A stretch of DNA of 64,000 bases from Aquimarina amphilecti (GTDB taxonomy: Bacteria > Bacteroidota > Bacteroidia > Flavobacteriales > Flavobacteriaceae): positions 434,001-498,000 of the forward strand of contig NZ_FOAB01000005.1 of the NCBI RefSeq assembly GCF_900109375.1, written 5' to 3'. This document shows, piece after piece, positions 35,112-44,146 of the stretch; positions within the stretch are counted from its first letter, which is position 1, and every line of letters begins with the position of its first letter. The notes beneath the pieces were generated by a model, which was not told the origin of the DNA, did not search any database, and was given only the letters and a program-made list of their open reading frames with translations. The position numbers were made by a program, and so were the translations under genes.

Positions 35112-35980
35112 TAAAGGCTACTATTCATAAGGCGCTCAATACAGCGGTAGGAAGCATGAAACTTAATGTCCAATTAAGTATTGAAAGTGGTCAATTGGTT
35201 ACTTTATATGGACCTTCTGGAGTAGGAAAAACATCAATTCTTAGAATTATAGCAGGATTGCTTTCGGCAGATAGTGGACAGATAGAAGTAGACGGTGTAT
35301 TTTGGTTAGATCATGAAAAAAAGATTGATTTTAGCCCGCAACAACGTAAGATAGGATATGTTTTTCAGGACTATGCATTGTTTCCAAATATGACAGTTCG
35401 AGAAAATCTAGAATTCGCTTTAGAAAAAGGTCAAGATAAAAACATTATTGAAGAATTAATTTCTATAGTAGCTTTAGATGAGCTTCAGAATAGAAAACCA
35501 AATACCTTATCGGGAGGTCAGCAACAGCGTGTAGCATTAGCACGTGCATTGGTTCGTAAACCAAAGGTTTTATTGTTAGATGAACCACTATCTGCACTTG
35601 ATATAAAAATGCGTAGCAAACTACAAGATTATATATTGAAAGTGCATCGAGAATATAAACTCACAACAATTTTAGTTAGTCACGACATAGGAGAAATTAT
35701 TAAGATGTCGGATAAAGTATATTGCCTTGAAGATGGTAAGGTAACCAAAGTAGGAGATTCGTTATCCGTTTTTACGGATAATCGACTAAGTGGTAAATTT
35801 CAGTTTACAGGAGAAGTGATTAATATAGAATCGGAAGATGTTGTATTCATAGTTACAGTTCTTATAGGTAATAATGTAGTTAGGGTAATCGCTCAAGAAT
35901 CAGAAATTGTAGACCTCGCTATTGGAGACAAGGTTATTGTAGCTTCAAAAGCTTTTAATCCTGTGCTTTTAAAAGTTTAA
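35108..35980 (+). CDS. modC: Molybdate ABC transporter ATP-binding protein
   Basis: 290 residues from the ATG at 35108, which overlaps the modB stop by the classic ATGA. Walker A is GPSGVGKTS, the Q-loop is in VFQDYALF, the signature is LSGGQQQRVALARAL, Walker B is VLLLDEPLSAL, and the switch His is in LVSHD. A single TOBE half (about 235-290) completes it. It powers ModB. The extra TOBE protein upstream may complement its short C-terminal domain. Confidence 0.96.
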   Translation: MIKATIHKALNTAVGSMKLNVQLSIESGQLVTLYGPSGVGKTSILRIIAGLLSADSGQIEVDGVFWLDHEKKIDFSPQQRKIGYVFQDYALFPNMTVRENLEFALEKGQDKNIIEELISIVALDELQNRKPNTLSGGQQQRVALARALVRKPKVLLLDEPLSALDIKMRSKLQDYILKVHREYKLTTILVSHDIGEIIKMSDKVYCLEDGKVTKVGDSLSVFTDNRLSGKFQFTGEVINIESEDVVFIVTVLIGNNVVRVIAQESEIVDLAIGDKVIVASKAFNPVLLKV

Positions 35981-35987
35981 GAAACAT

Positions 35988-36521
35988 ATGAAAGTAGAAA
36001 AAGTTAATTTACCAGAGACCTCATTACTTCTTAAGAATGAGTATGATTATTCTGATAGCTTTATAAGTGAGTTTATCGATAAAGAAGACACCATAGATAT
36101 CTTAGTGGTTACAAAGGCTTTTTTCTCTACCTCCCCAAAATGGATTGAAAAGTTGTTTTTATTAAGAAACAAGATAGTTGCAATTTTTGGTCTTAAAACA
36201 GGAGATAGCTTAGAAAAGAGAAAAGAAACATTGAATAATTTTAGAGGAGATATTGGGGATAAAGTAGGAATCTTTAAAGTATTTGATAAATCGGAGAATG
36301 AAATTATTCTGGGGGAAGACGATATGCATCTTAATTTTAGAGTTTCTCTACTCTTAGATTCAAAACCTAATTCGAGTAAAAATCTTACTATTTCGACAAT
36401 TGTAAATTTTAATAATTGGTTCGGGAAATTGTATTTTTTACCTGTAAAGCCATTTCATAAACTCATTGTTCCAACCATGCTTAAAAGTACTATTAGAGGA
36501 TCAATTGCTCCGAATCAGTAA
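35988..36521 (+). CDS. DUF2867-like protein
   Basis: 177 residues, soluble, matching the DUF2867 pattern (SFISEFIDKEDTIDILVVTKAFFSTSPKWIEKLFLLRNKIVAIFGL ... HLNFRVSLLLD ... YFLPVKPFHKLIVPTMLKS). The function of this family is unknown. It starts 7 bases after modC, so it is the last gene of the molybdate operon and may be linked to molybdenum use, though DUF2867 proteins also occur elsewhere. Its 3' end overlaps the convergent DUF4230 gene by 29 bases. Confidence 0.8.
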   Translation: MKVEKVNLPETSLLLKNEYDYSDSFISEFIDKEDTIDILVVTKAFFSTSPKWIEKLFLLRNKIVAIFGLKTGDSLEKRKETLNNFRGDIGDKVGIFKVFDKSENEIILGEDDMHLNFRVSLLLDSKPNSSKNLTISTIVNFNNWFGKLYFLPVKPFHKLIVPTMLKSTIRGSIAPNQ

Positions 36522-37098
36522 TAGAATTACCTTTATAAACTAGTTTCCATCCTAAGGAATTAGTAAGAATGTAAATCTTTTGTAGCTCACTAATTAAACG
36601 ATTTTCCGCATTAGTTTTTAGTGTAGAGGCTTCTATTTTCTTGTTAAGTTGTCGTGTAACTTCTTTCTGTATTAGGTTGTGATCTTCAGGATTAAACTGA
36701 TTAAAAAAATCTTCTTCAAGATCGTGATATTTTATATCTGGGTTGATATTGATTTCAGCTTCAGGAATACTAGTGATTGTAAGTGTTTTGTTATCTTGAT
36801 TGATATCGTGTCTAATCTTACTTAAGTCGTAAGAAACGGTGACACTAGCATTTACCACAACAATTGCTTTTTTCTCAGCGGTTAACATGTCTAAGTAATA
36901 TTTCTTAGCATCTTTATAGGTAATAACCTCAGAGAAATGCCCTTCCGTAACAACCAATTTCCCAACATTTTTTATCTGATCTAATATAAGATCAGAGGAT
37001 TGTAATTCAGTTTTTTGGGATGTAGCTTGATTGATAAAATAATTAATACCTACGGCGATAAATGCGGCAATTAATGCACCAAGAAGAAAATTACGCAT
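36493..37098 (-). CDS. DUF4230 protein
   Basis: 201 residues. One N-terminal membrane helix (about 3-22) is followed by a soluble domain outside the cytoplasm with the pattern KLVVTEGHFSEVITYKDAK, then SVTVSYDLSKIRHDINQDNKTLTITSIPEAEINI, which matches DUF4230. The function is unknown; the family is widespread in Bacteroidota and Firmicutes envelopes. It is convergent with, and overlaps, the DUF2867 gene. Confidence 0.85.
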   Translation of the reverse strand: MRNFLLGALIAAFIAVGINYFINQATSQKTELQSSDLILDQIKNVGKLVVTEGHFSEVITYKDAKKYYLDMLTAEKKAIVVVNASVTVSYDLSKIRHDINQDNKTLTITSIPEAEININPDIKYHDLEEDFFNQFNPEDHNLIQKEVTRQLNKKIEASTLKTNAENRLISELQKIYILTNSLGWKLVYKGNSITDSEQLIL

Positions 37099-37132
37099 AT
37101 TTTTATAAGTCAGGTTTTGTATAAAAATACAT

Positions 37133-37166
37133 AAAAAAATAGCCTCTCTATTATAGAAAAGCTATT
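37133..37166 (-). terminator. Terminator of the DUF4136 gene
   Basis: AATAGC (37138-37143) and GCTATT (37161-37166) close a longer imperfect stem, followed by seven T on the minus strand. It lies about 25 bases past the stop of the gene at 37191-37721. Confidence 0.6.
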
Positions 37167-37190
37167 ATGGTATTATTAAGGGTAAAATAA

Positions 37191-37721
37191 TTATTCTAAT
37201 TCAGGAGGGTATTTCTCTAGTATCGCAGACACAATTTGATTCATTTTCTCCTGCTTTTTATCTACTTTTTCAGTTAATGCGGCCGTACCCATCCCTTGCC
37301 AAATTAGTTCATTTTTCGAAGCGTCAATAAGATCGATATACAAAGTTCCTTCTGTTGTCCTTGATACGGTGTTAAAACCACTGTTCCAGAACCAAGGGTT
37401 CCATCCCCAACCGTAACCAAAACCAAAATTGTTTTGATAAATATTTACATTTTCTTTAGTTTTAGTAAAGATACTTACCAAAACATCCGGATTTTCAGAC
37501 TTTGTAAAACCTTTAGCAGTCATATCAGATTCGATAGCTCGTAGAATACGTTTCTTGTCCAAATCGCTGATTTCAGCTTTATCTATTCCTGGTTTAAAAA
37601 AAGCATAGCTTTTGTAACCGTTAAAATTAGTTTGCTTATCATAATCAGATGCCACTCTAACAGTAGAGCAGGAACTAAGTGTTATGATAAGGATTAGTGA
37701 TAAAAGAGAGAAAAATTTCAT
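37191..37721 (-). CDS. DUF4136 lipoprotein
   Basis: 176 residues from the ATG at 37721 (MKFFSLLSLILIITLSSC), where an SPII signal with lipobox LSSC begins; the upstream extension to 37772 is not supported. The mature part shows the DUF4136 pattern SDYDKQTNFNGYKSYAFF, then ALESDMTAKGFTKSENPDVLVSI, a Gly/Trp-rich stretch (FGFGYGWGWNPWFWNSG) and TLYIDLIDASKNELIWQG. It is an outer-membrane or periplasmic lipoprotein of unknown function. Confidence 0.88.
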   Translation of the reverse strand: MKFFSLLSLILIITLSSCSTVRVASDYDKQTNFNGYKSYAFFKPGIDKAEISDLDKKRILRAIESDMTAKGFTKSENPDVLVSIFTKTKENVNIYQNNFGFGYGWGWNPWFWNSGFNTVSRTTEGTLYIDLIDASKNELIWQGMGTAALTEKVDKKQEKMNQIVSAILEKYPPELE

Positions 37722-37794
37722 AATCCTGTGTATTAAGTGTTCAACAATATTTTTAAAAAATATGCACAACAATCATACCATGAGTAACATAGAA

Positions 37795-37971
37795 TTACTC
37801 TTTAGTATATTTATTTGTTTTTTTATCATAGCCATAGGGACAATGCCTACAACCGCTCTCACAACAATATCCTCTTTTTAGATGATATTGTTCTGTAAAA
37901 CATCGGTACCCTTCAGGAGTAAGATAATAGTCTCCTTCTTCGGGTTTTAGTATTCTTTTAGGATTGCTCAT
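37795..37971 (-). CDS. DUF5522 cysteine-rich small protein
   Basis: 58 residues from the ATG at 37971. It carries CCESGCRHCPYGYDKK, four Cys in a tight cluster, as in DUF5522 and related oxidoreductase-like domains. The pattern suggests metal binding, but no partner is apparent. The open frame extends upstream to 38019, but a perfect promoter (TTG-19-TATTTTTG) lies there and fixes the start at 37971, leaving almost no leader. It is divergent from the gene at 38000. Confidence 0.82.
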   Translation of the reverse strand: MSNPKRILKPEEGDYYLTPEGYRCFTEQYHLKRGYCCESGCRHCPYGYDKKTNKYTKE

Positions 37972-37976
37972 CGATA

Positions 37977-38006
37977 CAAAAATACTATCTTGCGCTAAGA
38001 TGCCAA
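37977..38006 (-). promoter_or_regulatory. Consensus promoter of the DUF5522 gene
   Basis: On the minus strand TTG (38006-38004) is followed after 19 bases by TATTTTTG (37984-37977), an exact match to the Bacteroidota consensus. The -7 box ends 5 bases before the ATG, so the transcript should be leaderless or nearly so. The promoter overlaps the start of the divergent gene at 38000. Confidence 0.7.
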
Positions 38007-38326
38007 TTGTAGTTAACAAATATTTGATAGGTCGTCATTTTGTGGGAATCGCACTTTGGCCTTTTATTGTGGTGAAAAATCGCCATTTGAAAGATGATGT
38101 TGTTTTCATTAATCATGAGAAAATTCATTTAAAACAACAATTGGAACTACTGGTAATACCATTTTACTTCTTTTATCTAACGGAGTATATTGTTCGATTG
38201 TTCCAGTACAAAAACTCTAAAGAGGCTTATCGTAATATTTCTTTTGAAAGAGAAGCATACGAAATGGAAGCGGAACTTTCTTATCTAAAGAACCGAAAAC
38301 TCTGGAGTTTTACCAAATACTTATAA
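38000..38326 (+). CDS. Small protein with HExxH-like motif
   Basis: 108 residues from the ATG at 38000 (MPIVVNKYLIGRHF). A hydrophobic segment (about 55-75, LLVIPFYFFYLTEYIV) follows the motif INHEKIHLKQQ, which has the HExxH form of zincin peptidases; FEREAYEMEAELSYL nearby could supply a further Glu. Proteins of this kind in Bacteroidota resemble truncated M48/M56-like peptidases, but I cannot confirm activity. It is divergent from the DUF5522 gene and 6 bases upstream of the PLP enzyme gene. Confidence 0.75.
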   Translation: MPIVVNKYLIGRHFVGIALWPFIVVKNRHLKDDVVFINHEKIHLKQQLELLVIPFYFFYLTEYIVRLFQYKNSKEAYRNISFEREAYEMEAELSYLKNRKLWSFTKYL

Positions 38327-38332
38327 CTTACT

Positions 38333-39274
38333 ATGAATTTTTTTTCTTCTGAAGTAAGAGAATCAAAAAATGAAGAAATAGTGCACCCTGTTTTAAAACA
38401 AGCAGGAGTGTCTATTCACATGAAAAGAGAAGATCTTATTCATGATCACATTTCCGGTAATAAATTCAGAAAGCTTAAATACAATCTTTTAGAGGCTAAA
38501 AAAAAGGGTTTTAATACGATACTTACGTTTGGGGGAGCATATAGTAACCATATTGCAGCTACAGCGGCAGCTGGAAAATTAGTTGGATTGCACGCTATTG
38601 GTGTGATCAGAGGTGATGAGTTAGGCCATGATTTAGATCATACATTATCAGGGAATGATACACTTCGTTTCGCTTCGGATAATGGTATGCGATTAAAGTT
38701 TGTTAGCAGAAAAGATTACAAAGAAAAAGCATCAGAATCTTTTTTAAAAATGTTAAAAAAAGAATTTGGTTCCTTTTATTCTATTCCAGAAGGAGGTACT
38801 AATGAGTTAGCAGTAGAAGGATGTAAAGAAATTTTAACTGGTAAGGATGAGATATATGATTATTTATGTTGTGCGGTAGGAACTGGAGGGACTATTTCTG
38901 GTATTATAAATGCTAGTCTTGAGCATCAGAATATTATTGGATTTCCTGCCTTAAAAGGAGATTTTCTTTCTGATGAAATTAATAAATATGCTAATAAAGC
39001 AAATTGGAGTTTGACAAAAGAGTATCATTTTGGGGGGTATGGTAAAATAAATCCATCATTAATTGAGTTTATTAATAGGTTTTGCAAAGAACAAAATATT
39101 GCTTTGGATCCAATCTATACAGGAAAGATGATGTATGGCCTTTTTGATAAAATACAGAAAGGGTTTTTTACAAAAAATACTCGTATTTTAGCCATCCATA
39201 CTGGAGGATTGCAAGGCATTTCGGGTATGAATAAGAAGCTAAGTAAAAAAAAGCTTCCGCTTATTAGAATTTGA
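38333..39274 (+). CDS. 1-aminocyclopropane-1-carboxylate deaminase / D-cysteine desulfhydrase family PLP enzyme
   Basis: 313 residues, tryptophan-synthase-beta fold. The PLP lysine is K44 in HISGNKFRKLKYNL, followed by FGGAYSNHIAATAAAG and CAVGTGGTISG (phosphate loop). This pattern is shared by ACC deaminases and D-cysteine desulfhydrases; Flavobacteria usually encode the latter type. It would release H2S or ammonia from a small amino acid. It lies between the HExxH protein and the glucosaminidase gene, with 1 base to the latter. Confidence 0.9.
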   Translation: MNFFSSEVRESKNEEIVHPVLKQAGVSIHMKREDLIHDHISGNKFRKLKYNLLEAKKKGFNTILTFGGAYSNHIAATAAAGKLVGLHAIGVIRGDELGHDLDHTLSGNDTLRFASDNGMRLKFVSRKDYKEKASESFLKMLKKEFGSFYSIPEGGTNELAVEGCKEILTGKDEIYDYLCCAVGTGGTISGIINASLEHQNIIGFPALKGDFLSDEINKYANKANWSLTKEYHFGGYGKINPSLIEFINRFCKEQNIALDPIYTGKMMYGLFDKIQKGFFTKNTRILAIHTGGLQGISGMNKKLSKKKLPLIRI

Positions 39275-39275
39275 T

Positions 39276-40139
39276 ATGAACGTGAGGAGAATTATAACGT
39301 TGTTTTGTGTTGCTACATTCATTGTTTCCTGTGGAGGTAGTAAAAAAGCAACTACTTCTAGAAGAACCAAAACTGTTTCTAGAAAAACTGAAGTAAAAAG
39401 AGAAGTAAAAGAGGTTAAAGAAGAGGTAACAAAACCGAAAAAGCCGCTTACTACGGTTTCTTACAAAGAAAAAGTTCAGAATTATATATTTGAGTATGTA
39501 GGTATTGCCAAGCACGAGATGACCCAGTACGGTATTCCTGCAAGTATAACATTAGCTCAGGGGATTTTAGAATCAGGTGCTGGTTACGGAGATCTTACCA
39601 GTAAGGCAAAAAACCATTTTGGGATTAAATGCCATGATTGGACAGGTGATAGAGTGTATCACGATGATGATCGATCTCAGGAATGTTTTAGAAAATATGA
39701 AGAAGCAAGTCACTCCTTTAGAGATCATTCTTTGTTTTTAAAGAATAGAAAACGCTATGCGAAACTTTTCACCTACAAGCAAGATGATTATAAATCTTGG
39801 GCATATGGATTACGTGCAGCTGGTTATGCAACAGATAAGAAATATCCGGTTAAGCTTATAAGTATTATAGAGCGGTATGAATTGGATAAATACGATGCAG
39901 AGGTTTTAGGAAAATCGTATACTGTTACAGAGAAGAAGAAACCTAATGTTAGAACAGCTACTAAATCAAAAAATGGTGAGTATGTGGTTCAAAAAGGGGA
40001 TACTCTATATTCAATATCTAAGAGGTATAATATGAAAGTTACTGAACTTAAGGCGTTTAATAATTTAAAAGATAATGGGATCGCTATCGGACAAGTGCTT
40101 AAGGTACAAGAACCAAGTGAGGATTCTGAAGAATTTTAA
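39276..40139 (+). CDS. Glucosaminidase-LysM peptidoglycan hydrolase
   Basis: 287 residues. The lipobox FIVSCGG near residue 20 marks a lipoprotein, and a basic linker follows (about 25-60). The glucosaminidase domain (about 65-210) has ITLAQGILESGAGYGDLTSKAKNHFGIKC with the catalytic Glu in LESG. One LysM repeat (about 240-280, VQKGDTLYSISKRYNMKVTELKAFN) binds peptidoglycan. It cleaves glycan strands in the periplasm. Its neighbours are hemL (6 bases downstream) and the PLP enzyme. Confidence 0.94.
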   Translation: MNVRRIITLFCVATFIVSCGGSKKATTSRRTKTVSRKTEVKREVKEVKEEVTKPKKPLTTVSYKEKVQNYIFEYVGIAKHEMTQYGIPASITLAQGILESGAGYGDLTSKAKNHFGIKCHDWTGDRVYHDDDRSQECFRKYEEASHSFRDHSLFLKNRKRYAKLFTYKQDDYKSWAYGLRAAGYATDKKYPVKLISIIERYELDKYDAEVLGKSYTVTEKKKPNVRTATKSKNGEYVVQKGDTLYSISKRYNMKVTELKAFNNLKDNGIAIGQVLKVQEPSEDSEEF

Positions 40140-40145
40140 TCCAAT

Positions 40146-41432
40146 ATGATTTATAAAAGAAGTAGTACTCTATTTAGAGAGGCTCAAAAAGTAATTCCGG
40201 GTGGAGTTAACTCTCCTGTTCGTGCATTTAAAGCAGTTGGAGGAGATCCAATTTTTGTAAAAGAAGCAAAAGGAGCTTATTTGTATGACGAAGATGGTAA
40301 TAGATTGATAGATTATATCAATTCTTGGGGTCCAATGATTCTTGGCCACGCGCATCAGCCAGTTGTAGATGCTGTAGTCGAAAAAGCTAAGAAAGGAACC
40401 AGTTTTGGAATGCCAACAGAAATTGAAACTAAGATTGCTGAGTTGGCAGTATCGATGGTTCCTAATATAGATAAAATACGTTTTGTGAATTCTGGCACAG
40501 AGGCTTGTATGAGTGCGGTAAGATTGGCCAGAGGATTTACTAAGAAAGATAAGATTATTAAATTCGCTGGCTGTTATCACGGTCATAGTGATTCTTTTTT
40601 GATTCAGGCAGGTAGTGGTGCAGTTACTTTTGGAAGCCCAAACAGTCCTGGAGTTACAGAAGGTACGGCAAAAGATACGTTGCTTGCTAGATATAATGAT
40701 CTAGGTAATGTTGAAGAAATTATTAATTCTAATAAGAATGAAATAGCATGTATCATTATAGAACCGGTAGCTGGTAATATGGGGTGTATTCCTCCAGTTA
40801 AAGGTTTTTTAGAAGGATTAAGATCCCTTTGTGATGCTCATAATATTTTGTTGATTTTTGATGAAGTAATGACCGGCTTTAGGTTGGCAAAAGGAGGCGT
40901 GCAAGAGCTATATGGAATTAAAGCTGATATTGTAACTTTTGGTAAAGTAATTGGAGGTGGACTTCCGGTTGGAGCTTTTGCTGCTAGAGAAGAAATTATG
41001 AATCATTTAGCGCCTTTGGGCCCAGTATATCAGGCAGGAACTTTAAGTGGTAATCCATTGGCTATGGCTGCAGGATTGGCTATGTTGACTGAGTTGCATG
41101 AGAATTCAAATATCTTTGATAGTATCGCAAAAAAGACTGAATACTTACATGAGGGTATTGCTAAAGCATTAATAGAAAAAAATATTGTGCATACTATTAA
41201 CAGAGTAGGCTCGATGATTTCTGTTCATTTTTCTGAGAATCCTGTAATAGATTTTGAAAGCGCTGCAGAAGGTAATAATGATACGTTTAAGAAATTCTTT
41301 CATGGAATGTTAAACCAAGGGATATATATAGCACCGAGTGCATTCGAAACCTGGTTTATAACCGAGGCCTTAACTTACGAGGATTTAGATACTACTATAA
41401 AAGCAGTTTCTGCAATAGCAGAAAATTTATAA
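40146..41432 (+). CDS. hemL: Glutamate-1-semialdehyde 2,1-aminomutase
   Basis: 428 residues, the usual length. It converts glutamate-1-semialdehyde to 5-aminolevulinate in the C5 pathway of haem synthesis, using PLP. Signatures are [11 protein letters not shown] at the N-terminus, [42 protein letters not shown] and the PLP lysine K267 in [15 protein letters not shown] bidirectional terminator follows its stop. Confidence 0.98.
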   Translation: MIYKRSSTLFREAQKVIPGGVNSPVRAFKAVGGDPIFVKEAKGAYLYDEDGNRLIDYINSWGPMILGHAHQPVVDAVVEKAKKGTSFGMPTEIETKIAELAVSMVPNIDKIRFVNSGTEACMSAVRLARGFTKKDKIIKFAGCYHGHSDSFLIQAGSGAVTFGSPNSPGVTEGTAKDTLLARYNDLGNVEEIINSNKNEIACIIIEPVAGNMGCIPPVKGFLEGLRSLCDAHNILLIFDEVMTGFRLAKGGVQELYGIKADIVTFGKVIGGGLPVGAFAAREEIMNHLAPLGPVYQAGTLSGNPLAMAAGLAMLTELHENSNIFDSIAKKTEYLHEGIAKALIEKNIVHTINRVGSMISVHFSENPVIDFESAAEGNNDTFKKFFHGMLNQGIYIAPSAFETWFITEALTYEDLDTTIKAVSAIAENL

Positions 41433-41436
41433 AATA

Positions 41437-41467
41437 AAAAGCCGATCTTATCTAGATCGGCTTTTTA
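41437..41467. terminator. Bidirectional terminator between hemL and the metalloprotease
   Basis: AAAAAGCCGATC (41437-41448) and GATCGGCTTTTT (41456-41467) form a perfect 12-base stem with a 7-base loop and T-runs on both strands, placed between two convergent genes. Confidence 0.9.
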
Positions 41468-41491
41468 TTTTATAAATTATATTTTAATCTA

Positions 41492-43981
41492 TTATTTTTT
41501 CGGATCCAATATTAGCGAGATTCTTTCGGCTGCATCCTGTAAGTGATATCTAGTCATTCTATTAGATGTTCGACCTATAGTACTATTTATATTTCTTTGT
41601 AAATTCTTTAATTCTGCTCTTACGATCGGTCTGATATCACTTTGTGATACATCCACATTAGTACGTCGCACGAAACGTCTAAAATTAGCAGGAATTGGTG
41701 TTTGCTCTTTTGTCATCAAGAATTCTAACCTTTCTAAGTATGCACGTTGTAAATTACGACGATATACATCAATTGTGGTTCCCGTTCGTAACTCTTTCCA
41801 AATACCAGATCGTAATTCTGTCATCATATCTATTAACGAATACGCATTAGTTGTATTTAAAGCTTCGTTTTCTATTAATCGTGCCATTCTACCTTGATCC
41901 AGTAAATTGTTTAATGTTCTAGTCTGAAAACTACGAACACGTTCTACACTACCTGCAGATTCTATTTTATTAAATATAGTCGCATCTAATAACCAGTTTG
42001 GAGTAGTAAATAACTGCTCTTGTAAAAATTTCATCGCACGTTTCTGATTTTCTTTAGTTACGTGTGTGTAAACAGCACCTTCTTGATCGTAGGTTTTGTA
42101 ATATTCGTATACTCCACCAATATTAGAAGAAACATGCCCCATATATCTGTTGTATTGACTTAAAACTTGCCCATACATGGTTTGTAGATCATTATAATTT
42201 TTGCCATCTTCTGCTGTCCATTGGATTAGATTAGGGATAATTCTTTTTAAGTTAGCAATACCGTATGTACTTGCTTTTACAGCATCATCACCAAGATCTT
42301 CGGTTTGTGAGCTAGGGTCAATTACGCCAAATTGCTGTCTTCCAAAACGATATTTTGGATCATCAGCATGTTTTAATATCCAGCTATCTAAGGTTTTCTT
42401 TTCCTCTTTGGCAGTAGTTTCAAGAATTGGTCGGTACCCCCATTTGATAGAGTATTTGTCATAAATTCCGATTTCTGGCATTAATGCCACATCTCCATCA
42501 CCTGGCTGTGCAATGTAATTAAAACGAGCATAATCCATAATGGAAGGTGCTGTTCCATACTTTTTTGTAAATGCAGGATCACGTAGTGAATCTACAGGGT
42601 ATGCTACACTACTACCCATGTTATGAGGTAATCCCAACGTATGACCAACCTCATGTGAGGATACAAATCGGATTAATCGTCCCATAACTTCATCTTTAAA
42701 AGCGACTCCTTGGGCGTCTGGATTAATTGCTGCAGTTTGTACAAAAAACCAATTGCGTAGTAATGTCATTACATTATGGTACCAATTAATATCACTTTCT
42801 AAAATTTCTCCTGATCTTGGATCACTTACATGTGGTCCATTGGCGTTAGGGATAGGAGAGGCTAAATAGCGAACTACTGAGTATCTTACGTCTTCTGGAC
42901 TCCAATCTGGATCTTCTTCTTTTGTTGGAGGATCTTTAGCAATAATGGCTTCTTTAAAACCAGCTTCTTCAAAAGCTATTTGCCAATCTTCAATACCTTG
43001 TTTAATATATTTCACCCATTTTTTCGGAGTAGCACGATCAATATAATAGACAATCTGTTTTTTAGGAACTACTAATTCACCTCTTTTAAATTTTTCGATA
43101 TCTTCATCACGAACTTCTAATCTCCATCGATCTAAATATCGTATAGTTTTACTTTCTTGTGCATCTAGTCCATAATCAGTTTGTCCTCTTGCAAACCACC
43201 CTACTCGTTGATCAAACATTCTGCGTTTCATCTGTGTTTCTGGAAGTAAAATCATCGAATTACTCATTTCTAATGAAATAGTTCCTGTACTAGCATTAGA
43301 AGGAGGTGCTCCAGCATTATATGTTTTTACGTGTCGTGTTTCTATATTAAGAGGATAACTTCTTATTGAGTCGATATATGAAAGGCTAGCGTCTAGTCGA
43401 GTAATCTTAAATCGTTTTCTTCTTGAAGCTGGAAAACCAATGGCTTTTACATCTTTCTTAAATAAGTCTGTAACATCAATTACGGTTGCATTATTAACGG
43501 AATCTTTATGAAAAGCTTTTATTGGAAAGGAAAACAAAACAGGTTCGAAGTTAGAATTTTCGACTGCTTCATGAATTGGTAAAGAGTCCGCAGCATAAAT
43601 CTGATGTGATACCACTCTTAGTAATACTTTTTTGTTCTTTCTTTGCCATCTAAGTACCTGTGTATTCTGTTTTCCGCCACCAAAACCAATCCCTGTAGCG
43701 GTTTTAGCAATTCTGGTTACCATCAACATCTCTCTGTTAAATAGTGAATCCGGGATTTCATAAAAGTATTTGTCCTCTATGTTATGAACAGTGAAAAGCC
43801 CTGGATCACTTTTAGCTTTTTTCGTGATAACCTCTTTATAAGGTTTAATAGCATTTTTGTCTTTACCAGGTTTTTTAGCTGCCGCGGTAGCAGGTTTTTT
43901 ATTTTTTTTGTTTTGTAATGAAGAGCAACTGGAGAGAGTTACTGTAAATACCAATAAAAGGTATAATGTATTTTTGAGCAT
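41492..43981 (-). CDS. Secreted zinc metalloprotease (DUF5117/DUF5118 type)
   Basis: 829 residues. The signal peptide ends in the lipobox LSSCSS. A basic Lys-rich linker follows. The metzincin core has SHEVGHTLGLPHNMG (HExxHxxGxxH) and the Met-turn SIMDYARFNYIA about 45 residues later, placing it with the DUF5117/DUF4953 zinc-dependent metalloproteases of Bacteroidota. N-terminal DUF5118-like and C-terminal all-alpha parts complete the usual architecture. It acts in the envelope or outside the cell; substrates are unknown. Confidence 0.92.
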   Translation of the reverse strand: MLKNTLYLLLVFTVTLSSCSSLQNKKNKKPATAAAKKPGKDKNAIKPYKEVITKKAKSDPGLFTVHNIEDKYFYEIPDSLFNREMLMVTRIAKTATGIGFGGGKQNTQVLRWQRKNKKVLLRVVSHQIYAADSLPIHEAVENSNFEPVLFSFPIKAFHKDSVNNATVIDVTDLFKKDVKAIGFPASRRKRFKITRLDASLSYIDSIRSYPLNIETRHVKTYNAGAPPSNASTGTISLEMSNSMILLPETQMKRRMFDQRVGWFARGQTDYGLDAQESKTIRYLDRWRLEVRDEDIEKFKRGELVVPKKQIVYYIDRATPKKWVKYIKQGIEDWQIAFEEAGFKEAIIAKDPPTKEEDPDWSPEDVRYSVVRYLASPIPNANGPHVSDPRSGEILESDINWYHNVMTLLRNWFFVQTAAINPDAQGVAFKDEVMGRLIRFVSSHEVGHTLGLPHNMGSSVAYPVDSLRDPAFTKKYGTAPSIMDYARFNYIAQPGDGDVALMPEIGIYDKYSIKWGYRPILETTAKEEKKTLDSWILKHADDPKYRFGRQQFGVIDPSSQTEDLGDDAVKASTYGIANLKRIIPNLIQWTAEDGKNYNDLQTMYGQVLSQYNRYMGHVSSNIGGVYEYYKTYDQEGAVYTHVTKENQKRAMKFLQEQLFTTPNWLLDATIFNKIESAGSVERVRSFQTRTLNNLLDQGRMARLIENEALNTTNAYSLIDMMTELRSGIWKELRTGTTIDVYRRNLQRAYLERLEFLMTKEQTPIPANFRRFVRRTNVDVSQSDIRPIVRAELKNLQRNINSTIGRTSNRMTRYHLQDAAERISLILDPKK

Positions 43982-43999
43982 GAGTTAATTTTTATCGGC

Positions 44000-44007
44000 C
44001 GAAGATA
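44000..44007 (-). promoter_or_regulatory. Promoter-like box of the metalloprotease gene
   Basis: The minus strand reads TATCTTCG, a TAnnTTnG-type -7 box 18 bases upstream of the ATG. No TTG is found at the usual -33 spacing. Confidence 0.4.
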
Positions 44008-44146
44008 AAGAAATAACTATGGCATAGTAGTGAAAGGAAAGTTAAAGCCTAAAATCAAGGCAATTAGTATTTTTTCGATTGCTAATTTCTACTTTTCACA
44101 ATTAGAATAATTGCACTACATTTAATCCGGAATTATAAAATTGTTT

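Noticed and set aside
40170..40586. Minus-strand frame of 138 codons inside hemL
   Set aside because: Fully antisense to a conserved housekeeping gene; no supporting motif.
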